A DNA stretch of 64,000 nucleotides from Vibrio tubiashii (GTDB lineage Bacteria > Pseudomonadota > Gammaproteobacteria > Enterobacterales > Vibrionaceae). The stretch is from assembly GCF_028551255.1 (NCBI RefSeq), contig NZ_CP117029.1, positions 2,542,001-2,606,000 on the forward strand. Direction: 5' to 3'. The position numbers and the translations under genes were made by a program. Numbering within the stretch: the stretch's first letter is position 1; every line of letters starts with the position of its first letter. This document shows, piece by piece, positions 1 to 8,983 of this stretch. Under the pieces are notes generated by a model, which was not told where the DNA came from, ran no database searches, and saw only the letters and a program-made list of their open reading frames with translations.

Positions 1-1746
1 ACTTTGGTCGTCTCCCCTCTGCTCGCGCTAATGAAAGACCAACTCGCTTTTTTACATAGCAAGCAAATACCCGCAGCTTCGATCGACTCAAGCCAAAGCC
101 GCGAAGAGACGCTCCAAGTGATGGAACAAGTCAGGCGTGGTGAGATTAAAATCCTCATGATCTCTGTTGAGAGACTGAAGAACGAGCGTTTTCGTCAGTT
201 TATCTCTCAAGTACCAATCTCGCTGTTGGTGGTCGATGAAGCGCACTGTATTTCAGAATGGGGACACAACTTTCGTCCAGATTACCTAAAGCTGCCTCAG
301 TACTTAAAAGAGTTTCAGATCCCTCAAGCATTACTGTTAACGGCAACAGCGACTCAGTCGGTGATTGAAGATATGAGAGACAAGTTTTCGATCGCTCAGC
401 AAGATCTTGTTGTGACTGGCTTCTACCGAGCAAACTTAGATATCAGCGTTGTTCCTTGTGAAGAGGACGACAAAACAGAGCAGTTGCTCAACCTTATTGG
501 CCCTGAACCTACCGCGCCGACGGTGGTTTATGTAACGTTACAGCAAAGCGCAGAAACAGTTGCTAAACAGCTGCTCAAGGGTGGTGTCAATGCTCACGCG
601 TATCACGCAGGGATGAAACCCGAAGTTCGTGAATCTATCCAAGACCAGTTTATGCGTGGCGAGATTGACTGCATTGTTGCCACCATAGCGTTCGGCATGG
701 GTGTCGATAAATCGGATATTCGTCGTGTCATCCACTTTGACCTGCCAAAATCCATCGAGAACTATGCTCAAGAAATTGGTCGAGCGGGTCGAGATGGCAA
801 GCCGTCTGAGTGTATTTTACTCGCCAACCAAAACGGTCTCAGTACGCTAGAAAACTTTGTCTACGGTGATACCCCAGAGCTCGGTGATATCAACTCGGTG
901 CTCAAGCAGGCTATAGAGAATACGCCACAGTGGGAAGTGGTCCTTTCGAGATTGTCTTCGGAAACCAATATTCGCCAGTTGCCATTAAAAACCCTGTTGG
1001 TTTACATGGAGATGGCGGGGCTTGTACAAGCCAAGTTCAGTTACTTCGCCGATTATCGATTCAAATTCATCAAAGACAAACAATTTATCATCAGTCAGTT
1101 TGATCCAGCTCGCCAGCAGTTTGTCTCCGCTCTGTTTGACTGTTCAAGCCAAGCTAAGGTCTGGTGTCAGGTTGATTTTGATGCCTTATGGAATCACTTC
1201 CAAGGTGAACGTCATCGCGCGGTTTCTGCCCTCGACTACTTTAACGAAAAAGGGTGGATTGAGCTCGAAAGCAAGCTGATGACCGAGGTCTATACAGTCA
1301 ATAGCCCCGAGCAGAGTCTCGATGCGCTCTGTCAAAACTTGTGGTCACTGTTTAAAGACAAAGAACGTAGTGATGTAGAGCGAATTCACAATCTGCTTAA
1401 CTACTTTCAATCTGAGCAATGTTTAAGTGCAGGGCTCGCACACTATTTCGCAGACTACAACGCCCCGACTGAGTGCGGTCACTGTAGTGTTTGTCGTGGC
1501 GCTATTGCCACTTTGCCTCAGCCTGTCGTAGCTGAGTACAGCTTTGAACAGGTCTCAACGTGGTTGAAGAACCTCGAAGACAAAGCTAAAGGAAAACTCT
1601 CACCTCATCTTAAAACTAAGTTCCTTTGCGGTATCACCACGCCACTTTTCACTAAGATCAAGGCTCGCTCTTTACCTGGGTTTGCCAAACTGGAGTCTAC
1701 TCCATTTGCTGATGTCCTAGCGCAAGTCCAGAATATAGAAGGTTAG
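1..1746 (+). CDS. RecQ-family ATP-dependent DNA helicase, 5'-truncated by window edge
   Basis: The frame is open from base 1 and begins in helicase motif Ia (TLVVSPLLALMKDQ), so the Walker A segment lies upstream of the window. Counting from base 4, the visible chain has the DEAH box (VVDEAHCISEWGH, residues 76-88), TATAT motif III, and motif VI with the arginine finger (GRAGRDG, 259-265). This is a superfamily 2 3'-5' helicase that should unwind DNA in recombination or repair. It differs from E. coli RecQ. The zinc cysteines (C473, C491, C494, C497) come about 200 residues after motif VI instead of directly behind it, the region between resembles a winged helix, and I see no clear HRDC domain. 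It may be a RecQ paralogue and not RecQ itself, so no symbol is given. It converges with dinB and ends 12 bases short of it. Confidence 0.9.
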   Translation, partial: TLVVSPLLALMKDQLAFLHSKQIPAASIDSSQSREETLQVMEQVRRGEIKILMISVERLKNERFRQFISQVPISLLVVDEAHCISEWGHNFRPDYLKLPQYLKEFQIPQALLLTATATQSVIEDMRDKFSIAQQDLVVTGFYRANLDISVVPCEEDDKTEQLLNLIGPEPTAPTVVYVTLQQSAETVAKQLLKGGVNAHAYHAGMKPEVRESIQDQFMRGEIDCIVATIAFGMGVDKSDIRRVIHFDLPKSIENYAQEIGRAGRDGKPSECILLANQNGLSTLENFVYGDTPELGDINSVLKQAIENTPQWEVVLSRLSSETNIRQLPLKTLLVYMEMAGLVQAKFSYFADYRFKFIKDKQFIISQFDPARQQFVSALFDCSSQAKVWCQVDFDALWNHFQGERHRAVSALDYFNEKGWIELESKLMTEVYTVNSPEQSLDALCQNLWSLFKDKERSDVERIHNLLNYFQSEQCLSAGLAHYFADYNAPTECGHCSVCRGAIATLPQPVVAEYSFEQVSTWLKNLEDKAKGKLSPHLKTKFLCGITTPLFTKIKARSLPGFAKLESTPFADVLAQVQNIEG

Positions 1747-1758
1747 AGGCAGTTAAGA

Positions 1759-2826
1759 CTAAAAGAAGCTGAGTTGTTTCGCCTGCTCTTCCGGTTTAAG
1801 CATAACGTTTAAGCCCAACAGGCGGATCTCTCGGCCCTGCTGGCGCTTCAAAATATCACTCAGTAGCTGCTTGAAATACTCCAGTTCAAGCTGCGGGTGA
1901 ATGTGCTCAATGGTGGTTAATTGAAAATCAGCGAACTTCAGCTTAATACCTTGCTTGATGATGGCTTTGTCAGGCGAGGCTTTTTCTAAACGTTTTTCTA
2001 GCTCAGGAAACAGTTTTTCTTCAATAACCTGCCAGCACTCCTGATAGGAAGAAATATTTTGACTGAAGGTTCGCTCGACGCCGACTGATTTACGCTCGCG
2101 CTCAACAACCACTTCTCGGTTATCGATACCGTGGCTCTTATTCCACAGTGAAGCGCCCAAACGACCAAACCTAAGCAGCAAATCGCGATAGTTACTGTTT
2201 TTAATATCTTCGCCAGTATAAAAGCCAGCTTGGTGTAGCTTTTCCAAACTTACTTTACCGACGCCGGGTATTTTCTCTAGAGGAAGTTTATCGACCACCT
2301 CTTGTACCCTGTCTGGCGGGATGACAAATTGCCCATTGGGTTTATTCATGTCAGAGGCGACTTTGGCTAAGAATTTCACTGGAGCAATACCTGCCGAAGC
2401 GGTCAACGAAAGTTCATGCCAGATATCACGACGTATTGCTTCAGCTATCAGCGTGGCTGAACCCTGACACTGAGTACTTTCTGTCACGTCGAGAAAGGCT
2501 TCATCCAGAGATAATGGTTCGATCAATGAAGTGTAGCGAGAAAAGATTTCGCGGATCTGTTTTGAAACCTCTTTATAGACTTGCATCCTACCAGGCACAA
2601 CGAGTAACTGTGGGCATAGTTGCAATGCACGAGCCGTTGGCATAGCGCTACGAATACCAAATTTTCTTGCCTCATAATTACAGGTACTTAGTACACCGCG
2701 CTGTTTCTCATGCCCACCTACAGCGAGCGGCCGTCCACGATAAGAGGGGTTGTCTCTCATCTCAACCGCGGCGTAAAAGCAATCCATATCAACATGGATG
2801 ATTTTTCTCACCTTCTCGCTCGTCAT
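1759..2826 (-). CDS. dinB: DNA polymerase IV (Y family)
   Basis: This is an error-prone translesion polymerase of 355 residues, the usual length for DinB. The N terminus carries the catalytic palm motif KIIHVDMDCFYAAVE. The second acidic motif is SLDEAFLDVT, followed by the helix-hairpin-helix region (LEKIPGVGKVSLEKL). The C terminus ends in QLSFF, a typical beta-clamp-binding pentapeptide (QLxLF type). An in-frame TTG lies nine bases upstream, but the ATG at 2826 is preferred because AGGTG lies ten bases ahead of it and the TTG would sit almost on top of that ribosome site. A near-perfect LexA box lies just upstream at 2850-2869, so the gene should belong to the SOS regulon. Confidence 0.96.
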   Translation of the reverse strand: MTSEKVRKIIHVDMDCFYAAVEMRDNPSYRGRPLAVGGHEKQRGVLSTCNYEARKFGIRSAMPTARALQLCPQLLVVPGRMQVYKEVSKQIREIFSRYTSLIEPLSLDEAFLDVTESTQCQGSATLIAEAIRRDIWHELSLTASAGIAPVKFLAKVASDMNKPNGQFVIPPDRVQEVVDKLPLEKIPGVGKVSLEKLHQAGFYTGEDIKNSNYRDLLLRFGRLGASLWNKSHGIDNREVVVERERKSVGVERTFSQNISSYQECWQVIEEKLFPELEKRLEKASPDKAIIKQGIKLKFADFQLTTIEHIHPQLELEYFKQLLSDILKRQQGREIRLLGLNVMLKPEEQAKQLSFF

Positions 2827-2849
2827 TTTCGACAAACACCTAACGAAAT

Positions 2850-2869
2850 AACTGTATATAAATACAGTT
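2850..2869 (-). promoter_or_regulatory. LexA (SOS) box of dinB
   Basis: The site reads AACTGTATATAAATACAGTT. The core CTG-N10-CAG (2852-2867) is intact, and the arms are palindromic except for one central position. It lies 24 bases upstream of the dinB ATG, a typical position for repression by LexA. It also lies about 110 bases upstream of the divergent diguanylate cyclase start. Confidence 0.93.
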
Positions 2870-2978
2870 TAATTAAAGTTAGTCCGTTTTCCTAGCACAA
2901 TTTGCCAGTAAATTATCCGCGCAAGTTTGCTAGATGGGTTTATTATTAAAATTATAACTACGACGAAGAGGCACGACT

Positions 2979-4193
2979 TTGAACAATAAAGTACTGGTTG
3001 TGGAAGATAGCCGTGCGTATCAAAACTACCTAAACCAACAGTTAACCGCGATTGGTTGTCAGGTTTATAGCGCAGAAACATTAGCAGAAGCCAAACAGCT
3101 ACTCCAACAGCATCGTGAGTTTCGATTTGCCGTTTTGGATTATTGCTTACCAGATGCTGAGAATGGCGAAGTTATAGACCTTGTACTTGAACACCAGCAT
3201 AAAGTCATCGTCCTAACCGCAACCTTCAATGATGAAACACGCGAACGCTTCATTGCTAAAGGTGTTGTCGACTACCTACTGAAAAATAGTATGGCCTCGG
3301 TCTCTTACCTTATCCCTCTTGCTAAGCGACTACTCAACAACGATAAGCATCACGCTTTGATCGTTGATGATTCTCCCACCGTTCGTGCACATGTTACCCA
3401 GCTACTGGAGCACCAGTACATCAAAACGACGCAAGCGGAAAATGGCCTCATAGGGCTAGAAAAGTTGAAACAAGATCCCACCATCACGTTTGTGATTACT
3501 GACCATGATATGCCTGAAAAAGATGGCATCACCATGATCCAAGAAATGCGTCAGTCTCATGACAACAACAGCCTAGGTATCATAGGATTATCGGGCAGTG
3601 ACTCTAAAACGCTCACCGCTCAGTTTCTAAAAGCGGGTGCCAATGACTTTTTGACGAAACCCTTTAATCAAGAAGAGTTTTATTGCCGAGTGCATCAGCT
3701 ACTCAATATGCGAGAGGCTACCGAAGAGCTGTATAAGCTCGCGAATCAAGACGCGCTTACCGGGCTTTGGAATCGGCGTTTTCTGTTTGCTCAAGCTTGC
3801 TCTACGTGCACAGATCGTAGTATCGCTATGCTGGATATTGACCACTTTAAATCAGTTAATGATACCTATGGCCATGATGGGGGAGATGCTGCACTGAAAG
3901 TCATTGCCAATATTCTAAAAATCTACTTCCCAGATGAAGTAGTGGCAAGATTCGGTGGGGAAGAGTTCTGTATTCAATCTCATATCCCCTTTGATGATTT
4001 CATTACCCGGATTGAAAATGTGCGGTTACGTATAGAAAAAACGCTCATCAAGCATGATTCGAATAGTATACAACTCACTGTTAGCATTGGGGTTTGTAAT
4101 AGCCGCGCGAGTTTAAATGAGCAAATAAAATTGGCAGATGATAGGCTTTATGAAGCAAAAGCGGCGGGAAGAAATTGTACTATTTACAGCTAA
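2979..4193 (+). CDS. Diguanylate cyclase response regulator with two REC domains (REC-REC-GGDEF)
   Basis: This 404-residue cytoplasmic protein has two receiver domains followed by a GGDEF domain. REC1 has VLVVEDS and phospho-acceptor VLDYCLPD. REC2 has ALIVDDSPTVRAHV and ITDHDMPEKDG. Both keep the acidic pocket and the Asp. The GGDEF domain has MLDIDHFKSVNDTYGHDGGD and an active-site GGEEF (ARFGGEEFC), so it should make c-di-GMP. The product-inhibition site is absent: FPDE stands where RxxD is expected, with neither residue kept in register. The start is TTG, supported by GAAGAGG seven bases upstream. No cognate histidine kinase is next to it. The domain order resembles PleD, but the specific function is unknown. 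Confidence 0.92.
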   Translation: MNNKVLVVEDSRAYQNYLNQQLTAIGCQVYSAETLAEAKQLLQQHREFRFAVLDYCLPDAENGEVIDLVLEHQHKVIVLTATFNDETRERFIAKGVVDYLLKNSMASVSYLIPLAKRLLNNDKHHALIVDDSPTVRAHVTQLLEHQYIKTTQAENGLIGLEKLKQDPTITFVITDHDMPEKDGITMIQEMRQSHDNNSLGIIGLSGSDSKTLTAQFLKAGANDFLTKPFNQEEFYCRVHQLLNMREATEELYKLANQDALTGLWNRRFLFAQACSTCTDRSIAMLDIDHFKSVNDTYGHDGGDAALKVIANILKIYFPDEVVARFGGEEFCIQSHIPFDDFITRIENVRLRIEKTLIKHDSNSIQLTVSIGVCNSRASLNEQIKLADDRLYEAKAAGRNCTIYS

Positions 4194-4220
4194 CGATGAG
4201 TTCATTCGAGTAGAAACAAA

Positions 4221-4243
4221 AACACCGACGTTATGTCGGTGTT
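4221..4243 (-). terminator. Intrinsic terminator after nqrM
   Basis: A 9-bp perfect stem (AACACCGAC / GTCGGTGTT) with a 5-nt loop is followed on the minus strand by TTTTTG. It lies 23 bases past the nqrM stop. On the plus strand it is followed by only a short T run, so it may also weakly end the cyclase transcript. Confidence 0.8.
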
Positions 4244-4266
4244 TAGCTTGGAATAAGGCGCTTACA

Positions 4267-4500
4267 TTAAGCGATACGATCTTTTTCCCATGCAGCCAAC
4301 TTCTCAGCTCGCGCTGCTTCACGCGCTTCACGCTTTTTACGTGCATCACATGGTTCAGGGCAGTTACATACCTTGTCGATACCAACCGCACCCAGACCGC
4401 CACAGCTGCCCTTTACTACTTTCTTTTGGATGATATAGCCGATTGACATAGCGGCAATCACAGCCATAAACACACCAAAGGTAATTAAAAATGTACTCAT
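4267..4500 (-). CDS. nqrM: Na+-NQR maturation factor NqrM
   Basis: This 77-residue protein of the former DUF539 family is needed to assemble active Na+-NQR. It has one N-terminal membrane segment (about residues 4-24). A cytoplasmic cysteine cluster C33, C45, C47 and C51 follows (GSCGGLGAVGIDKVCNCPEPC), then a charged Arg/Lys/Glu/Ala-rich tail. The family is thought to deliver iron to the Cys4 centre at the NqrD/NqrE interface, and C33 is the residue reported as essential. The gene lies 21 bases after apbE and completes the nqrABCDEF-apbE-nqrM arrangement typical of Vibrio. The start is ATG. Confidence 0.94.
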   Translation of the reverse strand: MSTFLITFGVFMAVIAAMSIGYIIQKKVVKGSCGGLGAVGIDKVCNCPEPCDARKKREAREAARAEKLAAWEKDRIA

Positions 4501-4521
4501 AATGACATGCTCGTAATTTTA

Positions 4522-5526
4522 TTATTGATTCATAAATGGCTTGTAAGCTTCAGAAGCTAACTCTTTAAAGCCATCTTGGGTTTTAACAATCATAAACGCA
4601 GGAATATTGTTTTCATTGGCTACCTGCATACCTAGCTCTTCACCAAGAACCATAAGGCCAGTCGCCAAACCATCTGCCGTCATGGATGACTTGTCTAGTA
4701 CAGTGACTGACACCACCTTATGACGAATAGGCTTACCCGTTTGTGGGTTGATGATATGCGAGTATCGTACGCCATCACGCTCAAAATAGATACGGTAATC
4801 ACCCGATGTCGCTACCGCCATGTCGCCTGGTTCAATAATCTCTTGAATTGCACGCTCGTCAGTGGATGGTTTTTCAATGGCGATTCGCCATTTCACGCCT
4901 TCACGGTTTAAACCTTTTAGACGCATTTCACCGCCGACTTCAACCATGTAGTTCTCAATACCTTGAGATTGAATGTAGTCTGCAACCACATCTACACCCC
5001 ACCCTTTTGCAATTGTCGATAGATCAACATAAAGGTTAGGAATATCTTTTCTGAGTGTATTGCCTTCAACAGAAAGATGCTCAATACCTGTCATTGCTTT
5101 ACGTGCTGCCAGCTCTTCATCACTTGGCACCACCTCTGGGCGAGCTTCTGGACCAAAGCCCCAAAGGTTAACCAATGGACCAACTGTCACATCTAACGCA
5201 CCTTGAGTAAGACCGTTTAAACGGATTGCTTCTTTCACTACAGTAACTGTTTGTGGAGACACTTCGAATGACTCAGAAGATTGCAGTTGATTAAAGCGAC
5301 TTAACTCAGAATCTTTGCGATAGGTCGACATCTGGTCATTGACCTCTTCAAGCAGACGATCGACTTCCTGCTGAAGCGTCTGTGGTGAAGGGATACCTTC
5401 CGCTGAGATGTATTTAATGTTGTAAGTCGTCCCCATTGTTGGGCCGCTTAGGTGAACCTGCTCTGCGGGCTTTTCACAGCCAGCCAAAACGAGTAGAGAA
5501 GCAAATGCAACAAGCCACTTTTTCAC
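4522..5526 (-). CDS. apbE: FAD:protein FMN transferase, lipoprotein
   Basis: This 334-residue protein transfers FMN from FAD to a threonine hydroxyl, making the covalent FMN-Thr of NqrB and NqrC. The N terminus is a lipoprotein signal with lipobox LAGC, cysteine at residue 17, so it is predicted to be anchored on the periplasmic side. ApbE motifs visible are SGPTMGTTYN, DVTVGPLVNLWGFGP, the ATSGDYR segment and the Mg-binding DGLATGLMVLG. It starts at GTG with GGAG eight bases ahead. A strong terminator lies between nqrF and this gene, so it may have its own promoter or depend on read-through from the nqr operon. Confidence 0.96.
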   Translation of the reverse strand: MKKWLVAFASLLVLAGCEKPAEQVHLSGPTMGTTYNIKYISAEGIPSPQTLQQEVDRLLEEVNDQMSTYRKDSELSRFNQLQSSESFEVSPQTVTVVKEAIRLNGLTQGALDVTVGPLVNLWGFGPEARPEVVPSDEELAARKAMTGIEHLSVEGNTLRKDIPNLYVDLSTIAKGWGVDVVADYIQSQGIENYMVEVGGEMRLKGLNREGVKWRIAIEKPSTDERAIQEIIEPGDMAVATSGDYRIYFERDGVRYSHIINPQTGKPIRHKVVSVTVLDKSSMTADGLATGLMVLGEELGMQVANENNIPAFMIVKTQDGFKELASEAYKPFMNQ

Positions 5527-5604
5527 TTGTTAGACTCCTTAAATTCGAAACGGGAATAGCACATACGTTTTATATAGAACGCATCGACTATTACCACTCT
5601 TTAA

Positions 5605-5636
5605 AAAATAATGGCTGACTTAAAGCAGTCAGCCAT
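5605..5636 (-). terminator. Intrinsic terminator of the nqr operon
   Basis: A perfect 10-bp stem (ATGGCTGACT / AGTCAGCCAT, 5611-5636) with a 6-nt loop is followed on the minus strand by a TATTTTTTAA tract. It separates nqrF from apbE. Confidence 0.88.
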
Positions 5637-5640
5637 CTTA

Positions 5641-5716
5641 TATACGTAATTTCAAGTAGTTGGAGTTGTAGCTCAGCAGATTAACTCGTCAAGCTACAGC
5701 CCCAACTTACTGAAAT
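5641..5716. repeat. Short imperfect palindromic repeat, possibly a centre-deleted ERIC-like element
   Basis: Arms of about 28 bases (left from TAATTTCAAGTAGTTGGAG, right ending CCCAACTTACTGAAATTT) pair imperfectly around a short centre. The ends resemble the outer arms of ERIC-type repeats, but the GGAGCTTAC core is missing. It abuts the nqrF stop codon. Confidence 0.45.
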
Positions 5717-6943
5717 TTAGCCGCCGAAGTCATCCAGTAGGATGTTTTCGTCTTCAACACCGAGATCTTTCAGCATGCCGATAACAGCCGCATTCATCAT
5801 CGGTGGACCACACATGTAGTACTCACAATCTTCAGGAGCTTCGTGATCCTTCAGGTAGTTTTCGTACAGTACGTTGTGGATGAAGCCTGTGTAACCATCC
5901 CAGTTATCTTCTGGCATAGGGTCAGACAGTGCACAGTGCCACACGAAGTTTTCGTTTTCAGCTTGTAGGCCATCGAAGTCTTCAACGTAGAACATCTCAC
6001 GCTTAGAACGCGCACCGTACCAGAAAGACATCTTACGAGTAGATTTAAGACGCTTAAGCTGGTCGAAGATGTGCGAACGCATTGGCGCCATACCAGCACC
6101 ACCACCAACGAAGACCATCTCGTTGTCTGTGTCTTTCGCAAAGAACTCACCAAATGGACCAGAAATAGTACACTTGTCGCCCTCTTTAAGAGACCAGATG
6201 AACGAAGACATGATACCTGGTGGTACATCAGGATTATTAGGCGGCGGCGTAGCGATACGCACGTTTAGCATAATAATACCTTCTTCTTCTGGGTAGTTAG
6301 CCATAGAGTAAGCGCGGATTGTTTCTTCGTTTACCTTAGACTCGTAGCGGAACAGGTTAAACTTGTCCCAATCTTCACGGTACTCTTCTGGTACATCGAA
6401 GTCAGCGTATTTCACGTGGTGAGCAGGCGCTTCAATCTGGATGTAACCACCAGCACGGAAAGGTACTGATTCGCCATCTGGAATTTGTAGCTTAAGCTCT
6501 TTGATGAATGTTGCTTTGTTATCGTTAGAGATAACAGAACATTCCCACTTCTTAACGCCGAAGATCTCTTCAGGAAGTTCGATGTCCATGTCAGTTTTCA
6601 TTGCAACCTGACACGCTAGACGCTCACCTTCACGCGCTTCACCTTTAGTAATGTGGTCAAGCTCGGTAGGTAGGATGTCGCCACCACCTGATTTAACTTT
6701 TACGCGACACTGGCCACATGAGCCACCGCCACCACAAGCAGAAGATACGAATACGCCAGCACCAGCTAGAGCACCCAGAAGCTTACTGCCTGGTTGTGTA
6801 ACGATCGCCAGATTTGGGTCGTTATTCACAGAGATTGTAATGTCACCTGATGGTACTAGTTTAGATTTAGCGAATAGAATCACTAAAACTAGCGCCAAGA
6901 TAATCAGGGTAAACATCACTACACCAAAAATAATAGTATTCAT
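5717..6943 (-). CDS. nqrF: Na+-translocating NADH:quinone reductase subunit F
   Basis: This is the NADH-oxidising entry subunit of Na+-NQR, 408 residues. One N-terminal membrane helix (about residues 3-25) is followed by a ferredoxin-type domain whose 2Fe-2S ligands are C70, C76, C79 and C111 ([13 protein letters not shown]). A ferredoxin-NADP reductase-like module follows, with FAD motif RAYSMANYP and NAD-binding [12 protein letters not shown], and a C-terminal [10 protein letters not shown]. Electrons pass from NADH to FAD, the 2Fe-2S cluster and then the membrane subunits. It is last in nqrABCDEF, with AAAGGA ahead of its ATG. Confidence 0.98.
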   Translation of the reverse strand: MNTIIFGVVMFTLIILALVLVILFAKSKLVPSGDITISVNNDPNLAIVTQPGSKLLGALAGAGVFVSSACGGGGSCGQCRVKVKSGGGDILPTELDHITKGEAREGERLACQVAMKTDMDIELPEEIFGVKKWECSVISNDNKATFIKELKLQIPDGESVPFRAGGYIQIEAPAHHVKYADFDVPEEYREDWDKFNLFRYESKVNEETIRAYSMANYPEEEGIIMLNVRIATPPPNNPDVPPGIMSSFIWSLKEGDKCTISGPFGEFFAKDTDNEMVFVGGGAGMAPMRSHIFDQLKRLKSTRKMSFWYGARSKREMFYVEDFDGLQAENENFVWHCALSDPMPEDNWDGYTGFIHNVLYENYLKDHEAPEDCEYYMCGPPMMNAAVIGMLKDLGVEDENILLDDFGG

Positions 6944-6976
6944 GACTATTCCTTTAATTGCTGCCGTTTACCCGAC

Positions 6977-7573
6977 TTACAGTTGAACACCAGAGAAAGA
7001 CATAAAGCCTAACGCCATTAGACCAACTGTGATGAACGTGATACCAAGACCACGTAGACCTGGAGGTACATCAGAGTACTTCATCTTCTCACGAATACCT
7101 GCAAGAGCAACGATAGCTAGCATCCAACCCACACCTGAGCCGAAGCCGTATACTACTGACTCTGCGAAGTTGTAGTCACGTTGTACCATGAAAGATACAC
7201 CACCGAAGATCGCACAGTTTACTGTGATCAGCGGTAGGAAGATGCCTAGTGCGTTGTACAGAGGTGGGAAGAAACGGTCTAAGATCATTTCTAGAATCTG
7301 TACAAGAGCCGCGATTACACCGATAAAGGTAATGAAGTTTAGGAAGCTAAGATCCACACCTTCAAGTAACGCATTCTCTTTAAGAACTAGGTTGTAAAGT
7401 AGGTTGTTCACAGGTACTGCTACAGTCAGTACGAAAACAACGGCAACGCCAAGACCGAAAGAGGTCTTAACTTTCTTAGATACAGCAAGGAATGTACACA
7501 TACCTAAGAAGAACGATAGTGCTAAGTTTTCGATGAAAATCGATTTAACTAGCAAGCTAATGTAGTGTTCCAT
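6977..7573 (-). CDS. nqrE: Na+-NQR subunit E
   Basis: This is an integral inner-membrane subunit of 198 residues with six predicted helices. It is homologous to NqrD and RnfA and forms with NqrD an inverted pseudo-twofold unit that holds a membrane-embedded iron centre. The conserved cysteines are visible in [13 protein letters not shown] near the N terminus and VNCAIFGG in the middle. It starts at ATG with AAGGA eight bases ahead and sits seven bases after the nqrD stop, as expected for translational coupling in the operon. Confidence 0.97.
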   Translation of the reverse strand: MEHYISLLVKSIFIENLALSFFLGMCTFLAVSKKVKTSFGLGVAVVFVLTVAVPVNNLLYNLVLKENALLEGVDLSFLNFITFIGVIAALVQILEMILDRFFPPLYNALGIFLPLITVNCAIFGGVSFMVQRDYNFAESVVYGFGSGVGWMLAIVALAGIREKMKYSDVPPGLRGLGITFITVGLMALGFMSFSGVQL

Positions 7574-7580
7574 GACGTCC

Positions 7581-8213
7581 TTACTCCTTCGCTTCTACTT
7601 GCTCTGGTTTCAGAATACGGATTGCCCAGATAAGGAAACCGATTAGGAAGAATGCAGATGGTGCTAGTAACATCAAACCGTTTGGCTGATACCAACCACC
7701 ATTGCTCACTAGAGGTAGAACTTCCATGCCAAATAATTTGCCTGAGCCGAATAGCTCACGGAAGAAACCAACAGTGATAAGAACGAAACCGTAACCAAGA
7801 CCGTTACCAATACCATCGATAAGTGATGGAAGAGGCTCAGACTTCATTGCGAATGCTTCAGCACGACCCATAACGATACAGTTCGTGATGATTAGACCTA
7901 CGAATACTGATAGCTGTTTAGAGATATCGTATAGGTAAGCTTTTAGCACTTGGTCTACCACGATTACTAGAGATGCGATGATCGCCATTTGAACGATGAT
8001 ACGCACACTGTTAGGAATGTGGTTACGGATGACTGAAACGAAGAAGTTAGACAGTGCAGTTACAAAGATAACCGCTAGTGTCATTACAAAAGCCGTTTCT
8101 AGTTTAGTTGTTACTGCCAATGCAGAACAAACACCAAGAACCTGAAGCGCGATTGGGTTGTTATCCAATACTGGCGCTAATAGACTCTTCTTAACGTTTT
8201 GTGCGCTAGACAT
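7581..8213 (-). CDS. nqrD: Na+-NQR subunit D
   Basis: This is a six-helix inner-membrane subunit of 210 residues, paralogous to NqrE. The two family cysteines appear in [13 protein letters not shown] and [14 protein letters not shown], and with those of NqrE they ligate the intramembrane iron site. It is part of the Na+ translocation path that couples quinone reduction to sodium export. Its ATG overlaps the nqrC stop in a TAATG junction, indicating coupled translation. Confidence 0.97.
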   Translation of the reverse strand: MSSAQNVKKSLLAPVLDNNPIALQVLGVCSALAVTTKLETAFVMTLAVIFVTALSNFFVSVIRNHIPNSVRIIVQMAIIASLVIVVDQVLKAYLYDISKQLSVFVGLIITNCIVMGRAEAFAMKSEPLPSLIDGIGNGLGYGFVLITVGFFRELFGSGKLFGMEVLPLVSNGGWYQPNGLMLLAPSAFFLIGFLIWAIRILKPEQVEAKE

Positions 8214-8983
8214 TAGTTCAGACCTCCGTCACGAACTTTTGCTAGGAATGGACCAAAGCCCATATCGCCTAACCAGAAATCAAATGTACCTTGAACACCG
8301 TTACCTGTTAGTGTCGCACCTGATAGGCCATCAACACCGTGTTCAGAACCTGCTGGAGCGCCACCTTTAACAATTTTAATTGCTGGTTTGTGGTTCTCAT
8401 CAAACAGTTTCTTGCCTTCAAACTGAGCACGCCAAGAAGGGTTCTCAATTTCACCACCAAGTCCAGGAGTTTCACCCTGTTCGTAGTAAGTGATTGCAGA
8501 AACAGTGTTACCGTCAGTTTCTACTGCAACAAAAGCGTACATCATTGACCATAGACCCGTACCGTGAACAGGCAGGATGATCTTAGATACTGCATCGCCA
8601 TCTTTCACTAGGTAAATAACACCCGTGTTTGCGCGACGTAGGATCTTCGCTTTGTCTTGGTCAGCGGTTAGCTTGATAGACTCAGCAGGATCTTTTGCAG
8701 CTTTACGTTGGTCGTATGACGCAGCGTCACCTTCAACGAAAGCGCCAGTATCGAAATCAACTAGACGAGGCTCGATGTACTCAGCGAATAGCTCTGGTAC
8801 TTTCTTACCTGCAGCGTCGATACCTGCAACTTCAACGATCTTAGTTTGCTTATCTAGTACAGCGTTAGCTTTTTGCTTGTCACGTAGACCTACAGCTGCT
8901 GTTGATACGATGATTGAACAAACAAGGCTCAACCCGATAACAACACCCAGCGTCTTTTTAATGCTGTCGTTATTACTTGCCAT
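8213..8983 (-). CDS. nqrC: Na+-NQR subunit C (covalent FMN)
   Basis: A 256-residue subunit with one N-terminal helix (about residues 12-33) and a large periplasmic FMN-binding domain. The flavinylation motif SGAT is at residues 221-224 (GLSGATLTG), so T224 should carry the phosphoester-linked FMN added by ApbE. Its start lies inside the end of nqrB with an 11-base overlap and a GGAG site located in nqrB. The residue spacing matches the V. cholerae protein to within one position. Confidence 0.97.
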   Translation of the reverse strand: MASNNDSIKKTLGVVIGLSLVCSIIVSTAAVGLRDKQKANAVLDKQTKIVEVAGIDAAGKKVPELFAEYIEPRLVDFDTGAFVEGDAASYDQRKAAKDPAESIKLTADQDKAKILRRANTGVIYLVKDGDAVSKIILPVHGTGLWSMMYAFVAVETDGNTVSAITYYEQGETPGLGGEIENPSWRAQFEGKKLFDENHKPAIKIVKGGAPAGSEHGVDGLSGATLTGNGVQGTFDFWLGDMGFGPFLAKVRDGGLN

